A stretch of DNA of 64,000 nt from JBGSUZ01 sp043770095. GTDB taxonomy: Bacteria > Bacillota > Clostridia > Peptostreptococcales > Acidaminobacteraceae. Positions 17,271-26,895 of the stretch are shown piece by piece. The translations under genes were made by a program, and so were the position numbers. The stretch's first letter is position 1; every line of letters starts with the position of its first letter. The notes under the pieces were generated by a model. The model searched no databases. It saw only the letters and a program-made list of their open reading frames with translations, and was not told where the DNA came from. The stretch is from contig JAYVIR010000002.1 in the NCBI GenBank assembly GCA_043770095.1, positions 62,001 to 126,000 on the forward strand, written 5' to 3'.

Positions 17271-17969
17271 ATGTCTAACGAGAAAATTCTTATAGTGGAA
17301 GATGAAAAGGAAATTGCGCAATTAATTAGAGACTATTTAAAAGCATCTAATTATGATGTGATTATGGCTCATGATGGCGAAGAAGGGCTCGATCTTTTCA
17401 ACAAGGAACATCCCGATTTGGTCATTTTGGACATCATGCTTCCAAAACTTGACGGTTTTGAAGTCTGCAGAACCATTCGCGCCAAGTCGCCAGTGCCTAT
17501 TTTAATGCTCAGCGCAAAGAAAGAAGACACGGATAAGATTTTAGGCCTCGGCCTCGGTGCAGATGACTATGTTACAAAGCCTTTTAGTCCAAGAGAACTG
17601 CTTGCAAGAGTTCAATCTCAGCTCAGACGATACAAAGAACTCTCCTCAACTCAAAGTGCCTCTACTTGCCTTTCAATAGGAGAATTAGAAATTGATCCAG
17701 GTGCCTATACGGTTAAGGTTCGAGGTAATTACGTGCCTTTCTCCGTCAAAGAATTCGAAATTCTTCACTACTTAGCCAACAATATGAACCAAGCACTTTC
17801 AAGAGAAAAGATTTTTGATCACATTTGGGGCTTCAACGAATATGGCGATATCAATACCGTTACGGTGCACGTTCGAAAAATTCGCGAAAAAATTGAAGAA
17901 GAGCCTTCTAGTCCAAAATATATAGAAACTGTTTGGGGCATCGGTTACAAGTTTAAAGGGGGCAAATAA
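17271..17969 (+). CDS. OmpR/PhoB-family response regulator
   Basis: DNA-binding regulator of 232 residues. The receiver domain has the acidic pair EDE near residue 11, phospho-acceptor Asp in VILDIMLPKLDG (about 55), conserved Thr/Ser in MLSAKKED and Lys in VTKPFSP. The winged-helix domain (about 130-230) ends with the usual TVHVRKIREKIE and VWGIGYKF motifs. ATG 17271 follows GGAGGGAACTT. It is co-transcribed with the sensor kinase three bases downstream, and placed divergently from the MacA/MacB-like efflux genes, which are plausible targets. Confidence 0.95.
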   Translation: MSNEKILIVEDEKEIAQLIRDYLKASNYDVIMAHDGEEGLDLFNKEHPDLVILDIMLPKLDGFEVCRTIRAKSPVPILMLSAKKEDTDKILGLGLGADDYVTKPFSPRELLARVQSQLRRYKELSSTQSASTCLSIGELEIDPGAYTVKVRGNYVPFSVKEFEILHYLANNMNQALSREKIFDHIWGFNEYGDINTVTVHVRKIREKIEEEPSSPKYIETVWGIGYKFKGGK

Positions 17970-17972
17970 GCC

Positions 17973-19421
17973 TTGAAAATAAGATCGAGAATTATCCTCT
18001 CTTTCCTCTCACTGCTGCTCGTTCCTATGCTCGTGGTGGTCATTTTCATAGGCATCGTCTTTTCAAATGTTTTCAAAATTCCATTTTTGGACAAGTTGCT
18101 GACAATGGATAATTCCATGACCAGCATAAGCGAAAAAATATCCAGCAATTTTGACCGCATCGATGATTACGAAGCCATTGACCGTTTACTTCGAAAAGAC
18201 TACGACGGCTTGTTTCGACGCATTCTATTTGTCAATTCGTCGGGTCGAATTCAATACGATAGCGACAAGTCCCTAATCGGCATTCGTTACAACCAAGTCA
18301 CCTCGCTTGGCGCAAACAAAGATGGCAACCTTCTCACCAAGGATAGTTTTGATGTTCGAGAATCGGAACTCGTAGTAAACGGCAAGACCATCGGTAAAAT
18401 GGTCTTTATTCCTGAGATTGACCTTAAGGAAGCACTTAACTTCCTTATATTCCTACCATTTTTAATGATTGTGGTTTTCCTTCTGACCATTATTGGGATG
18501 ATTATCTTATTGTCCAAGATTCTTTCCGACGGTATTTTGAAGCCCTTAAAAGAGCTTAATTACGCCGCTGAAATGATTTCTAGTGGCGATCTCGAATATG
18601 AAATGAAGTATAAAAATGACGATGAGATTGGTCGTTTTTGCTCCGAGTTTGATATCATGCGCCTTCGCGTAAAAGATTCGCTTGAAAAGCAAGTCCGCTT
18701 TGAGCAAAGTCGCAAGCAGCTCATTGCAAGCATCACCCACGACCTTAAGACGCCGCTGACTTCTATCAAAGGCTATGTAGAGGTCTTAGAAGATGGCGTC
18801 ATCCAAGATCCAGAGGTCATTAAGAATTATCTTAAAATTATTGGCAGCAAAGCCAATCAGCTCAATCACTTAATTGACGATCTCTTTACTTTTTCCAAAA
18901 TGGAACTCGGCGAATTCCAAATTTCGCCCGAACGAATGAGCTGCGTGAAGCTATTTAATGAAATTCTCTCTCAAAAGCACAACGAATTCATAGACAGCCA
19001 AATCGCTTTTATCTATGAGTGTCCCAAAGAAGATTGTGTGCTTGATGTCGACGAATTTAGAATTCACCAAGTCATTGAGAACCTTATTAGCAATGCGCGC
19101 AAATTTACCAAAACGACCATCAAATGCTACGCTCGAACGCACCGCGACTTTTTCGAGTTTTATGTCGAAGACGATGGCGTTGGTATTCCTCAAAACGAAT
19201 TGCCGTTAATTTTTGATCATTTTTACAAGGTGGATAAGTCTAGAACCTATTCTAGCAAAGGTTCTGGATTAGGGCTTGCCATTTGCAAGCAGATTATTGA
19301 AGCTCATGGCGGCACCATCAGCGTGAAAAGCGAAGTGGACAAAGGTTCTATCTTCAAAATAAAACTGCCCCTTCCAGTAGAAGGCGCAGCCAGTGTTTCA
19401 CGTATTATTCAAGAGTATTGA
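17973..19421 (+). CDS. Membrane sensor histidine kinase
   Basis: Partner kinase of 482 residues, TTG start at 17973 with a GGGGG site inside the end of the regulator gene. Layout: membrane helix 1 (about 8-30), extracytoplasmic sensor (31-150), helix 2 (about 155-178), HAMP (about 180-235), HisKA with phospho-acceptor in ASITHDLKTPLTS (His about 254), and the ATP-binding domain with NLISNARKFT, DDGVGIPQNELP and GSGLGLAICKQ. Its last 17 bases overlap the end of the convergent CPBP protease gene. The signal sensed is not evident. Confidence 0.94.
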   Translation: MKIRSRIILSFLSLLLVPMLVVVIFIGIVFSNVFKIPFLDKLLTMDNSMTSISEKISSNFDRIDDYEAIDRLLRKDYDGLFRRILFVNSSGRIQYDSDKSLIGIRYNQVTSLGANKDGNLLTKDSFDVRESELVVNGKTIGKMVFIPEIDLKEALNFLIFLPFLMIVVFLLTIIGMIILLSKILSDGILKPLKELNYAAEMISSGDLEYEMKYKNDDEIGRFCSEFDIMRLRVKDSLEKQVRFEQSRKQLIASITHDLKTPLTSIKGYVEVLEDGVIQDPEVIKNYLKIIGSKANQLNHLIDDLFTFSKMELGEFQISPERMSCVKLFNEILSQKHNEFIDSQIAFIYECPKEDCVLDVDEFRIHQVIENLISNARKFTKTTIKCYARTHRDFFEFYVEDDGVGIPQNELPLIFDHFYKVDKSRTYSSKGSGLGLAICKQIIEAHGGTISVKSEVDKGSIFKIKLPLPVEGAASVSRIIQEY

Positions 19422-20256
19422 GACGCTCTGCTTTTAAGCGATAATGTTTCAATAAAATGACACTTACAAGAATCCCGATACTCATGGCAATCAGCCGTGG
19501 CAGTATTGGGATTTTTTCGAATGTCCCATCCATCCAACCCGAACTGAAAACCACATAAGCGTTATTGATGACATGAAGCCAAATAGCCGATTTCAAATTC
19601 CCTGTCTGATGATAGACGTAAGTTGCCAGGAGTCCCAAGAAGAAAGCGTTGACACCTTGCGCCACGTTCATATGCATTAGAGCAAAGAGCAGTGCAGAGA
19701 CAATCGTTGCGAAAATGACGCCATGTCCTTTTTGTCTTAGCCCACCAAAAATAATCCCTCTAAAAAAGATTTCTTCAAAAATAGGCGCTATAAGCAAAAT
19801 ATAAAGCACGCCCAGTACTGGCGCTCCCAAGATGAGCTGCATAGACTCCGTCAAATCAGGGTCTATCCCAAAATTCTTTACAATCATCAAACCCAACTGG
19901 CTATCGTAAGCCAATCGATAAAAGATGACAATCGCTGCCGTAAGCACTAGCAGCTGTTTCATTCGATCTGACTTTACCCAGTTTTTAAATGGCGATTGTG
20001 TCCGCGGCGAACCCAACTCTATCGTCAGCTTGGCAACCACTATCAAAATCACGATTTTCGTAACCCAAAGCCCGAAATTGATGATAATGCTGGCAATGAG
20101 CGGCGTCTCCTTAAATCCAAGATCGCCGATGCTATAAAATACGCTGCCCAAAAGTATTTCGAGCAATAAACTTAGCAAAAAGATGCCAACAACCCCTAAA
20201 ACGCCTAGAGGAATCACTCTGATTTTATCATATTCGAAAGTCAGTAATCTTTTCAA
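19405..20256 (-). CDS. CPBP-family intramembrane metalloprotease
   Basis: Polytopic membrane protein of about 283 residues of the CAAX-protease/bacteriocin-processing family. Motifs: PIFEEIFFRGIIFGGL (catalytic Glu pair and Arg), FALMHMN (His) and HVINNAYV (His, Asn). The frame is open to 20391, but that part overlaps the upstream redox gene out of frame, so I reject it. A GGAG sits immediately before ATG 20262 (too close) and six bases before TTG 20256, which I prefer. It could also start at 20262. Its 3' end overlaps the kinase gene by 17 bases. Confidence 0.85.
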   Translation of the reverse strand: MKRLLTFEYDKIRVIPLGVLGVVGIFLLSLLLEILLGSVFYSIGDLGFKETPLIASIIINFGLWVTKIVILIVVAKLTIELGSPRTQSPFKNWVKSDRMKQLLVLTAAIVIFYRLAYDSQLGLMIVKNFGIDPDLTESMQLILGAPVLGVLYILLIAPIFEEIFFRGIIFGGLRQKGHGVIFATIVSALLFALMHMNVAQGVNAFFLGLLATYVYHQTGNLKSAIWLHVINNAYVVFSSGWMDGTFEKIPILPRLIAMSIGILVSVILLKHYRLKAERLNTLE

Positions 20257-20326
20257 AGGCATCTCCAATGTAATGTATGTTGTTAAAGCAATTTTATGCC
20301 GCTTTGGTGCCAGCGACAAAAATTGC

Positions 20327-20884
20327 TTATCCAATCTTCTTAAGCAATTCCCTAATATGAGCCATATATTCTTCGTATGTTCTGCTTCCAACTAGATATT
20401 CTTTTAAATAAATGCCGTTTTTATCTACAAAAATGACGAATGGTATGAATTCGAAATCTTTCGTGCAGTCCTTCATAAAAGGATCATCTTTAAGCACCAC
20501 GATTGGATAGGCCATTTTATAGTTGCCTTTCAAGTTTTGAATGTCTTTAGCCTGTCCCTCCACGCAAATACTCATCAATTTAAAGTCTAAGGTTTTCTCC
20601 TGCGCATATACTTTGTCCAGCGCGTCTAACTCTTCAATGCAGGGCAGACAATTCGGGCTCCAAAAAACAGTCATCGTCAACTTTTGATCTTTAAAGAGCG
20701 ATTCACTAAGAACGGTCCCTTTCATATCTTTTATTTCAAATGGCTTGACCTTTTGCCCGACAAAATCATACTTGCGCGACGTATCAATGCTCTCTATTTT
20801 TTTTTCAACTCTATTCTTATAAGCGTATCCTGTCAGTAGCAAGAGTGCCACAAAAAATAAGATCAATACAACGGTCTTTTTCAA
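20327..20884 (-). CDS. TlpA/ResA-like membrane-anchored thiol-disulfide protein
   Basis: Extracytoplasmic thioredoxin-fold protein of 185 residues. TTG 20884 follows AAAGGGGGGTG; the longer frame would begin before this site. N-terminal anchor LKKTVVLILFFVALLLLTGY, then the redoxin fold with active site CLPC in FWSPNCLPCIEELDALD and cis-Pro in EFIPFVIFVDKNG. Likely reduces or oxidises disulfides outside the membrane. Immediately upstream of, and probably co-transcribed with, the CPBP protease gene. Confidence 0.88.
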   Translation of the reverse strand: MKKTVVLILFFVALLLLTGYAYKNRVEKKIESIDTSRKYDFVGQKVKPFEIKDMKGTVLSESLFKDQKLTMTVFWSPNCLPCIEELDALDKVYAQEKTLDFKLMSICVEGQAKDIQNLKGNYKMAYPIVVLKDDPFMKDCTKDFEFIPFVIFVDKNGIYLKEYLVGSRTYEEYMAHIRELLKKIG

Positions 20885-20989
20885 TTTAACACCCCCCTTT
20901 ACGATATGACAATTCATATTCAGAATACTCTAATTATACCTTATTGTTGTGTCTTCTCTGTGTCTATTTCACATTTTTTAAGGAAAATA

Positions 20990-22456
20990 TTATTTCAATT
21001 CCCTAGATTGCGTTTTTCCATAATCAACAATCAAACTGACAACCTGCATGGTACAGTAGGCCAATAAGAATAATATTGGAGCGCTGTATCTTGGCTGTCC
21101 TTCATACACTAAAATAACCGCGTAAAGAAAACCAAGGTTTAAAAGAGGGATGCTGATTTTCTTATCCAAAATTTTCTTTTTTGAGAATAACGCGCGAAAG
21201 AAAATCGGTAAATTCGCTAATACGAACACACTCCCAAACGCCGTTAAAACACCATAACAGATGTCGTTGATTGCTTGGAAGAATCGCAAGTTGCGCTGCC
21301 AAAGAATTCGTTCTGCCATGGTCTCCTCTTCCGTCTTTATTTCCTTTTTTACCGCAATGGATTCTTTCAAAACCTCTGCGTCGCCTGCACCGTTCATAGT
21401 CCAAGCGTCAATGTCCCCTGCACCATTGAACAAAGTCGAATGCAGTCGGATGACGCTTAATTTTAAGAACTGTATAGGATGCTGCGAAATCCACTTTTTG
21501 GCTGCTGGTTTCAAATCCAGTTCTAAGTCACTGGCCAACTTGAGGCTCTTCTTTCCACCTTCCAGATGTTGATTGATCTGATCTGCAAGCTTAGGTGTCT
21601 TTTCAATTGCTTCAAGCGGCATGTAACCCCCGTTAATATTATTGGCATTGTTATTAAGATAAAGTACCAATCCTGAATTATAGGAAACTGGAATAAACCG
21701 ATGAAACAATTGATAGTTTCTAAACGTCCACGGCGCCATTAAAGCCCACATACATACGAAAACAACTGCAAAGCTTGAAACTGCGACTTTCCAGTTTTTA
21801 GACGAGAACCATTCATAAAGTCCAATTGCCAGTGGATACGCCATAAAGAACGGTTTTGTCAACGTCATGAGTCCAATTGCGAGTCCTAAAAGCGGCCATT
21901 TGTATCGATTTTTCATTGCCGAAACTTGAATAGCGAGCGTTCCTGATAAAAGAGCGCCGGAAAATACCTCCGTGCCAATGGTGTTGCAATAGGCAATGTG
22001 ATGCGGCAAAAAAGCTACCCACAGTAGCGTTCCCCAACGTACCAAAGGACTGTCAGTCATTTTTTTGACAAAGGACCACGTTGCGAAAATTGTAACCATC
22101 GAACAGAGGACGTTAAATATTTTTGCCGTCAATTCTGTACTAGAGTGCATCAACTTGAAGAAATACCCCAAAATATAAGAATAACTCATGCCCTGAAATG
22201 CGATTGGCTGATCCATGAAGGTGTATCCCTTTCCCAAATAAACGTTCACCGCGATATCATAATAGGTACTAAAATCAAAGAGTTGTTCCGTGGGAACATT
22301 TAAAATCCAAAGCACTCTGAGCGCGAAGGCCGAGATGATAACGCTTACAAAAGCAACCATATACAGCCATAGTCGCCATTCTTTTTCCCCAGCATGTTTA
22401 TATTTCTTGATTTTAGCTCCATTTGTTTTTCCATCCAAATTGTGTTTTTTTGACAT
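20990..22456 (-). CDS. GT39-like (GT-C fold) membrane glycosyltransferase
   Basis: Integral membrane protein of 488 residues with about 10-12 hydrophobic segments. The first luminal loop has the acidic motif region LFDFSTYYDIAVNVYLGKGYTF followed by YPLAIGLYEWF-type helices, as in ArnT/dolichyl-phosphate-mannose transferases that use polyprenyl-phosphate sugars. A hydrophilic loop (about 255-340) lies outside. ATG 22456 follows GAAGGAG. The nearby GtrA-GT2 pair could supply its lipid-linked sugar donor; this link is inferred. Acceptor unknown. Confidence 0.8.
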   Translation of the reverse strand: MSKKHNLDGKTNGAKIKKYKHAGEKEWRLWLYMVAFVSVIISAFALRVLWILNVPTEQLFDFSTYYDIAVNVYLGKGYTFMDQPIAFQGMSYSYILGYFFKLMHSSTELTAKIFNVLCSMVTIFATWSFVKKMTDSPLVRWGTLLWVAFLPHHIAYCNTIGTEVFSGALLSGTLAIQVSAMKNRYKWPLLGLAIGLMTLTKPFFMAYPLAIGLYEWFSSKNWKVAVSSFAVVFVCMWALMAPWTFRNYQLFHRFIPVSYNSGLVLYLNNNANNINGGYMPLEAIEKTPKLADQINQHLEGGKKSLKLASDLELDLKPAAKKWISQHPIQFLKLSVIRLHSTLFNGAGDIDAWTMNGAGDAEVLKESIAVKKEIKTEEETMAERILWQRNLRFFQAINDICYGVLTAFGSVFVLANLPIFFRALFSKKKILDKKISIPLLNLGFLYAVILVYEGQPRYSAPILFLLAYCTMQVVSLIVDYGKTQSRELK

Positions 22457-22501
22457 GTTGTGCTCCTTCGTATAAATACGCCTATTGGTCTAAAATTTTG
22501 A

Positions 22502-22553
22502 TAAAAAAAGAGTGTGAGACATTCTGTTACAGGATGGCTCAGCACTCTCTGTC
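22502..22553 (-). terminator. Terminator after the SLH gene at 22600
   Basis: Ten-base stem with one bulge (AGAGTG-TGAG pairing with CTCA-CACTCT), then TTTTTTT on the minus strand. It separates the SLH gene from the glycosyltransferase gene. Confidence 0.75.
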
Positions 22554-22599
22554 TTTTTAATTGAATTAATGGGGCTATTTAGAATACTTTACGCCAAAC

Positions 22600-24483
22600 T
22601 TAATTAGCTTTGGTCATTAATTCCGCTTCAAAGATAAGATCCGATAACGTCGTACCCGTTACGTCAATTTTATCTCCCGCTTTAAAGTTTTCCAATATTG
22701 CAGCACCTTCCTTCATATTGATAACCCATATTTTTCCTGCCATATCTGTCGCTTTAAGAAGATTGCCATTAACCAATTCCATCAAAGTCATGCTCAACTT
22801 TGTTTTCTCGCTAAGCTTCAAGACACTCACGTTATAAATGCCTAACGCGTCTATGTCTAAATTTACATCTTGTCCCATGCGCAGTTGGTATAAGCCATCT
22901 GAGTTTGTTTTAATATCGCCTATCGTCATGGCTACTTTCGTTTGTACATTGTATGTTTTACGTTCATTTTGTTTGTTTAAAATAGTAATTTTTGAAGCCG
23001 TATCGCTGATTAAAATTTCTCTGACACTACCCGAATCTTCTGATACAAGCCCAGTTGACTCAATTTTTTTAAGTGTTCCATAAGCAAATGTCGCTTTTAC
23101 GATATCGCCTTTTCTAAGATCTTTTCCGGCAATTTTCACGATTTCCGGATCTGCTTTAAACAGATACTCCATCACTCTGCCGTCAGGTAATTTGTAAATC
23201 ACTGCACTGCCAATCTTAAAATCTGTGATTTTTGACAAAATCAACATCACTTCGCTTTTTGCGGAAAACGCTTCAATTTTTCTAGCAAAATAGCCATCGA
23301 AGCTTATGGTTAATTTATCACCCTTTGTGAGGTCTTCAACTTGTTTCACAAAACGATCTAATTCGACATAGAGTCCTGTTTCAATTTTATAATAGTCCAA
23401 TTTTCCATCTGGTTTTGTAATCGTAACGACTCTAAAACTCTTCTTAGTCGTACTGTCTATTATCACTTTAGACAATTCCAAAAAATTGCCCTCAGCTTTT
23501 AAATAATTTTTTTCCACGATGGCTTTCGTCACTTTTCCGTTATTTAAGTTGAGAATGAGATTGTCACCAACCACTAGATTGAGGAAACCCATAGACATAT
23601 TATTTTTGATAATCTCAGTGCCGCTCAATTCAAAAATATTAACTTTAGAGAGACTGTCTTTCACTTCGACTGAAATTTTTTCTGTAAAAATAGCGGTAAC
23701 GGTACCACTGACCGTTGTTGTTTCAAGATTTTTAACGGGTGTCACCGGAGATGGCGTCGGTGTCGTTGCTGTCGTTGGCGCTGTCACTACACCGCCAAAG
23801 GCTTTATGCACGCCCGAGGCCATGCTTGCCAATCCATCTCTTCCCATACTCGCTTTAGGATTAAATTTACCCTTTGAATCACCTTTTTTATCGATCAGTT
23901 TATAATCAACCAACAGATTAATATATGGCGCATAAACGCTGTTTATTTCAGAAGCGTCTGTATAACTGAAGGCAATAATTTTCCCTGTAACTGCTTGATT
24001 TTTGACGATGTTTAAAGTTTTTCCTAAAACTGTTGAAATTTCTTCTTTTGTAGCTTCCGCTAATTTTTCGCTTACGACATAACTTTCTAATTCATCCTTT
24101 TCGATCAACTTTCGATCAAGTGCGAAACTAAGCGCCGTATAGATTTCTGAATTATAAGGTGCAATAATGGTAGGTATTTTTGCCGATGCTAGTGCATCTT
24201 TGTTTTTCTTGACTGAATCTACAGCAGAAAAAGTGCCTAATTTTCCACTTTCCTTTAATAGTCTATAGGCAACAACCGCCACTTCCACTTTGCTGACTTT
24301 TTGAAGCGGTTTAAAGCTCGCATCGCCATAACCCGGCATGATATTTTTCTCAGTAACTGTCTTTATAGCTGGTAGAGCCCAATGAGTGGTACTCACGTCG
24401 GAAAAAAGTGGCGCCGCAAAACTGCTAATGGTTAATGATAACGAAAGTGTCGCTACCAGTAAAAACTGTATCCCTTTTTTCAT
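22600..24483 (-). CDS. SLH-domain surface protein
   Basis: Secreted, wall-associated protein of 627 residues. ATG 24483 follows GAAAGGAGTACGGTT; upstream in-frame ATG is not supported by a ribosome site. Signal peptide MKKGIQFLLVATLSLSLTIS with cleavage near SFA-AP. Residues 25-75 are a clear SLH motif (FSDVSTTHWALPAIKTVTEK, MPGYGDASFKP); a weaker one lies near 180-220 (INLLVDYKLIDKKGDSKGKF). After a Thr/Pro linker (about 230-255), residues 260-627 are repeating beta-rich modules that resemble each other weakly. It is monocistronic, with a terminator downstream. Function: S-layer-associated; ligand unknown. Confidence 0.85.
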   Translation of the reverse strand: MKKGIQFLLVATLSLSLTISSFAAPLFSDVSTTHWALPAIKTVTEKNIMPGYGDASFKPLQKVSKVEVAVVAYRLLKESGKLGTFSAVDSVKKNKDALASAKIPTIIAPYNSEIYTALSFALDRKLIEKDELESYVVSEKLAEATKEEISTVLGKTLNIVKNQAVTGKIIAFSYTDASEINSVYAPYINLLVDYKLIDKKGDSKGKFNPKASMGRDGLASMASGVHKAFGGVVTAPTTATTPTPSPVTPVKNLETTTVSGTVTAIFTEKISVEVKDSLSKVNIFELSGTEIIKNNMSMGFLNLVVGDNLILNLNNGKVTKAIVEKNYLKAEGNFLELSKVIIDSTTKKSFRVVTITKPDGKLDYYKIETGLYVELDRFVKQVEDLTKGDKLTISFDGYFARKIEAFSAKSEVMLILSKITDFKIGSAVIYKLPDGRVMEYLFKADPEIVKIAGKDLRKGDIVKATFAYGTLKKIESTGLVSEDSGSVREILISDTASKITILNKQNERKTYNVQTKVAMTIGDIKTNSDGLYQLRMGQDVNLDIDALGIYNVSVLKLSEKTKLSMTLMELVNGNLLKATDMAGKIWVINMKEGAAILENFKAGDKIDVTGTTLSDLIFEAELMTKAN

Positions 24484-24581
24484 AACCGTACTCCTTTCAA
24501 AAGTTGGTGTCAAAGCAGTATTTTTCCTTCATTATATCATTGCAAAAGACGCCGTGAGATTACGTTTTTATGACACACAGA

Positions 24582-24992
24582 CTACTTTGCCTTCTTAAAA
24601 ACCAGCCATTTGCTAAGGAAATAATTCAGCACAATGACCACCGCGGTCATCAGATACTTTGGCATTACCTCGTCTAGTCCAATGATATCAATTAAGATCC
24701 AGAGACCTAGCATTTCTAAAAAGAACGTACCCAGTCTTGAGGCAATGAACTTCATAAATTCGACGAGCAGCCCCGTCAAAGCTTCTTGCTTACTTTTAAA
24801 GACGATGATTTTGTTGGTGACATACGCAAAAATAATTGAAATCACAAAAGCGATCGTATTGGCATAAGCATAGTCTAACTGCGCCAATAGACCCACTTGA
24901 TAGATCAATAAATTAACCAGCGTCGTCAGCAGTCCGAAAACAATATAAAGAATGGCTTCTTTGCGTGGTTTTACAGCTTTATCCGCAGCCAT
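24582..24992 (-). CDS. GtrA-family membrane protein
   Basis: Four-helix membrane protein of 136 residues (ILYIVFGLLTTLVNLLIYQV, FVISIIFAYVTNKIIVFKSK, FLEMLGLWILIDIIG, AVVIVLNYFLSKWLVFKKAK), the typical GtrA pattern. GtrA proteins are thought to help move polyprenyl-linked sugars across the membrane. Its ATG overlaps the upstream GT2 stop in TAATG, so the two are translationally coupled. Confidence 0.92.
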   Translation of the reverse strand: MAADKAVKPRKEAILYIVFGLLTTLVNLLIYQVGLLAQLDYAYANTIAFVISIIFAYVTNKIIVFKSKQEALTGLLVEFMKFIASRLGTFFLEMLGLWILIDIIGLDEVMPKYLMTAVVIVLNYFLSKWLVFKKAK

Positions 24993-25930
24993 TAGTCGTC
25001 TATGCCCTCTTTTCTTCCAACAATATAAAGCGGTCTGCGCTTAACTTCTTCATAAATGCGACCGACATACTCGCCAATCACACTGACTTGGATCATCAAA
25101 ATGCCGAAACAGAAGAGAATGATTGCCATCATGGATGTCCAACCTTCCACTGCACTGCGTCCAATAATTTTTCCGATGGTCAGGTAAACCAACAGCGCAA
25201 AGGAAAGTACGGAAACCCATACCCCGATGAGGCTGAAAATTTTAAGCGGCTTGTAAGAGAAACTCAAAATGGCGTCGAATGCCAATTTGAATAGTTTTAC
25301 ATAATTGTATTTTGTCTCACCCGCAAACCGTTCATCCCGATGAAACTCAACATAACCGACATTGAAGCCTACCCAATGTGTTAAGCCTCTAAAATAACGA
25401 TTGTGTTCTTCAAGGTCATTGATTTCATCTACCACACGACGGCTCAGAAGTCTAAAATCACCTGTATCTAAGGGGACTTTTACATCGGATAGCGCATCCA
25501 TTACCCGATAGAAGCCTTTTGAGGTAATTTTCTTAATAAAACTTTCCTTTTTGCGAGAAATTCGCTTGGCGTAGACCACGTCAAACCCTTCTTTGAACTT
25601 GGCATACATGTCTACAATAAGTTCCGGTGGGTCTTGCAGATCTGCGTCTATAATGACAACAGCCTCGCCTTTTGCATATCTAAACCCAGCAGTGTTTGCC
25701 ATTTCGTGTCCAAAGTTTCTCGCAAAGCTGACCAGTTTAACCCGCTCGTCTGCCTTTCTGAGTTTCAACACTTTTTCTACTGTGGCGTCATGGCTGCCAT
25801 CGTCTATAAAAATGATTTCATGGTCTGGCGACACCTTCTCTAAGGCTTTACTCAGCCGGTCATAAAGGGCGAAAATATTATCTTCTTCATTGTACGAGGG
25901 TACAACGACACTAATTTCTATCGGTTTCAT
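24992..25930 (-). CDS. GT2 polyprenyl-phosphate glycosyltransferase (GtrB/DPM1-like)
   Basis: Membrane-bound family 2 glycosyltransferase of 312 residues making polyprenyl-phosphate sugars. Motifs: VVVPSYNEEDNIFALYDRL, IIFIDDGSHDAT, DADLQDPPELI, and the C-terminal two-helix anchor (about 230-290). I start at ATG 25930, eight bases after GGAGG; a GTG at 25933 is possible. Forms a GtrB-GtrA pair with the next gene and may feed the GT39-like enzyme at 20990 or other surface glycosylation. The sugar cannot be told. Confidence 0.92.
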   Translation of the reverse strand: MKPIEISVVVPSYNEEDNIFALYDRLSKALEKVSPDHEIIFIDDGSHDATVEKVLKLRKADERVKLVSFARNFGHEMANTAGFRYAKGEAVVIIDADLQDPPELIVDMYAKFKEGFDVVYAKRISRKKESFIKKITSKGFYRVMDALSDVKVPLDTGDFRLLSRRVVDEINDLEEHNRYFRGLTHWVGFNVGYVEFHRDERFAGETKYNYVKLFKLAFDAILSFSYKPLKIFSLIGVWVSVLSFALLVYLTIGKIIGRSAVEGWTSMMAIILFCFGILMIQVSVIGEYVGRIYEEVKRRPLYIVGRKEGIDD

Positions 25931-26067
25931 CACGTGTCCTCCTGTAATGCATATCGCGAATATTATATCATGTTCTGGCGCCTATTCCCACCTTGTCACC
26001 ATTTTGAAATATAGCGGCTATGCCTCAAATATGGTATATTAGTAGGGACTATGACTTATTGCAAGTC

Positions 26068-26098
26068 ATTAAAGTACCATTAATTGTGTCACTTTAAT
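26068..26098 (+). repeat. Inverted repeat upstream of the hydrolase-murF-ddl cluster
   Basis: ATTAAAGT (26068-26075) and ACTTTAAT (26091-26098), 15 bases apart, end 19 bases before ATG 26118. A smaller hairpin (TGACTT/AAGTCA) precedes it. It could be an operator or leader hairpin. No clear promoter was found in 25931-26117. Confidence 0.35.
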
Positions 26099-26117
26099 AG
26101 ATAGGAGTTGGAATTAA

Positions 26118-26894
26118 ATGATAATGACAATAAACGGCTTGTCCGTGGAATACGATGTGAAGGGTTCTGGTAAATACAACCTGCTCATCCTACACGGTTG
26201 GGGTGCCAACTACAATACATTTAAGCCTGTAATCGATGATTTATCCGCTCATTTTAAAATATGGATGGTGAATTTTCCAGGTTGCGGCGAGAGCGAAGAC
26301 CCTAAAGAGGTTTGGAATGTAGAGAGCTATGCGGCCTTCGTTTTAGAATTCATGAAAGTGCATAAAATACAAAATCCAATTGTCTTCGGACATTCACACG
26401 GCGGACGCGTAGCGATTCACATGGCCGCTCAGAAAAACTGCACTTTCCGAAAACTGATTCTCATTGACAGTGCGGGCGTAAAACCAAAGAGAAAGCCCAA
26501 TTACTACGCCAAAGTATACAGTTATAAAGCCATCAAATTTTTATCGACTTTGCCTGTTTTCAAATGGCTTCTTAGCGACTTTATGGAAGAATACAGACAA
26601 AAATACGGCTCAGCTGACTACAAAATGGCCACGCCGATGATGCGCCAAATTCTCTCCACAGTGGTCAACGAAGATTTGACGCCGCTAATGCCTTTGATCG
26701 ACCTTCCAACTTTATTGGTTTGGGGCGGCAAAGATACAGCGACGCCGCTCTCCGACGGAAAACTGATGGAAAAACTCATTCCAGGTTCTGGACTTGTCGT
26801 CTTTGAACACGCGGGACACTATTCATATCTTGACAATTTAACCGGCTTTTTAGCGGTCGTAAAAAACTTTTTAGAAAGGGAAATGGTGGCTTAA
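26118..26894 (+). CDS. Alpha/beta hydrolase
   Basis: Cytoplasmic alpha/beta-hydrolase fold protein of 258 residues. Oxyanion region LHGWGANYNTF (about 26), nucleophile Ser in GHSHGGRVAIH (about 95), Asp in LLVWGGKDTATPLSDG and catalytic His in FEHAGHYSYLDN complete the triad. No signal peptide. ATG 26118 follows TAGGAGTTGGAATTAA. It is one base ahead of the MurF-like gene and so is probably in the same wall-synthesis unit. The substrate is unknown; esterase or amidase action on a wall precursor is only a possibility. Confidence 0.88.
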   Translation: MIMTINGLSVEYDVKGSGKYNLLILHGWGANYNTFKPVIDDLSAHFKIWMVNFPGCGESEDPKEVWNVESYAAFVLEFMKVHKIQNPIVFGHSHGGRVAIHMAAQKNCTFRKLILIDSAGVKPKRKPNYYAKVYSYKAIKFLSTLPVFKWLLSDFMEEYRQKYGSADYKMATPMMRQILSTVVNEDLTPLMPLIDLPTLLVWGGKDTATPLSDGKLMEKLIPGSGLVVFEHAGHYSYLDNLTGFLAVVKNFLEREMVA

Positions 26895-26895
26895 C

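Noticed and set aside
20257..20391. N-terminal extension of the CPBP protease
   Set aside because: It overlaps the end of the redox gene in another frame and has no membrane or family features; starts near 20256-20262 are better supported.
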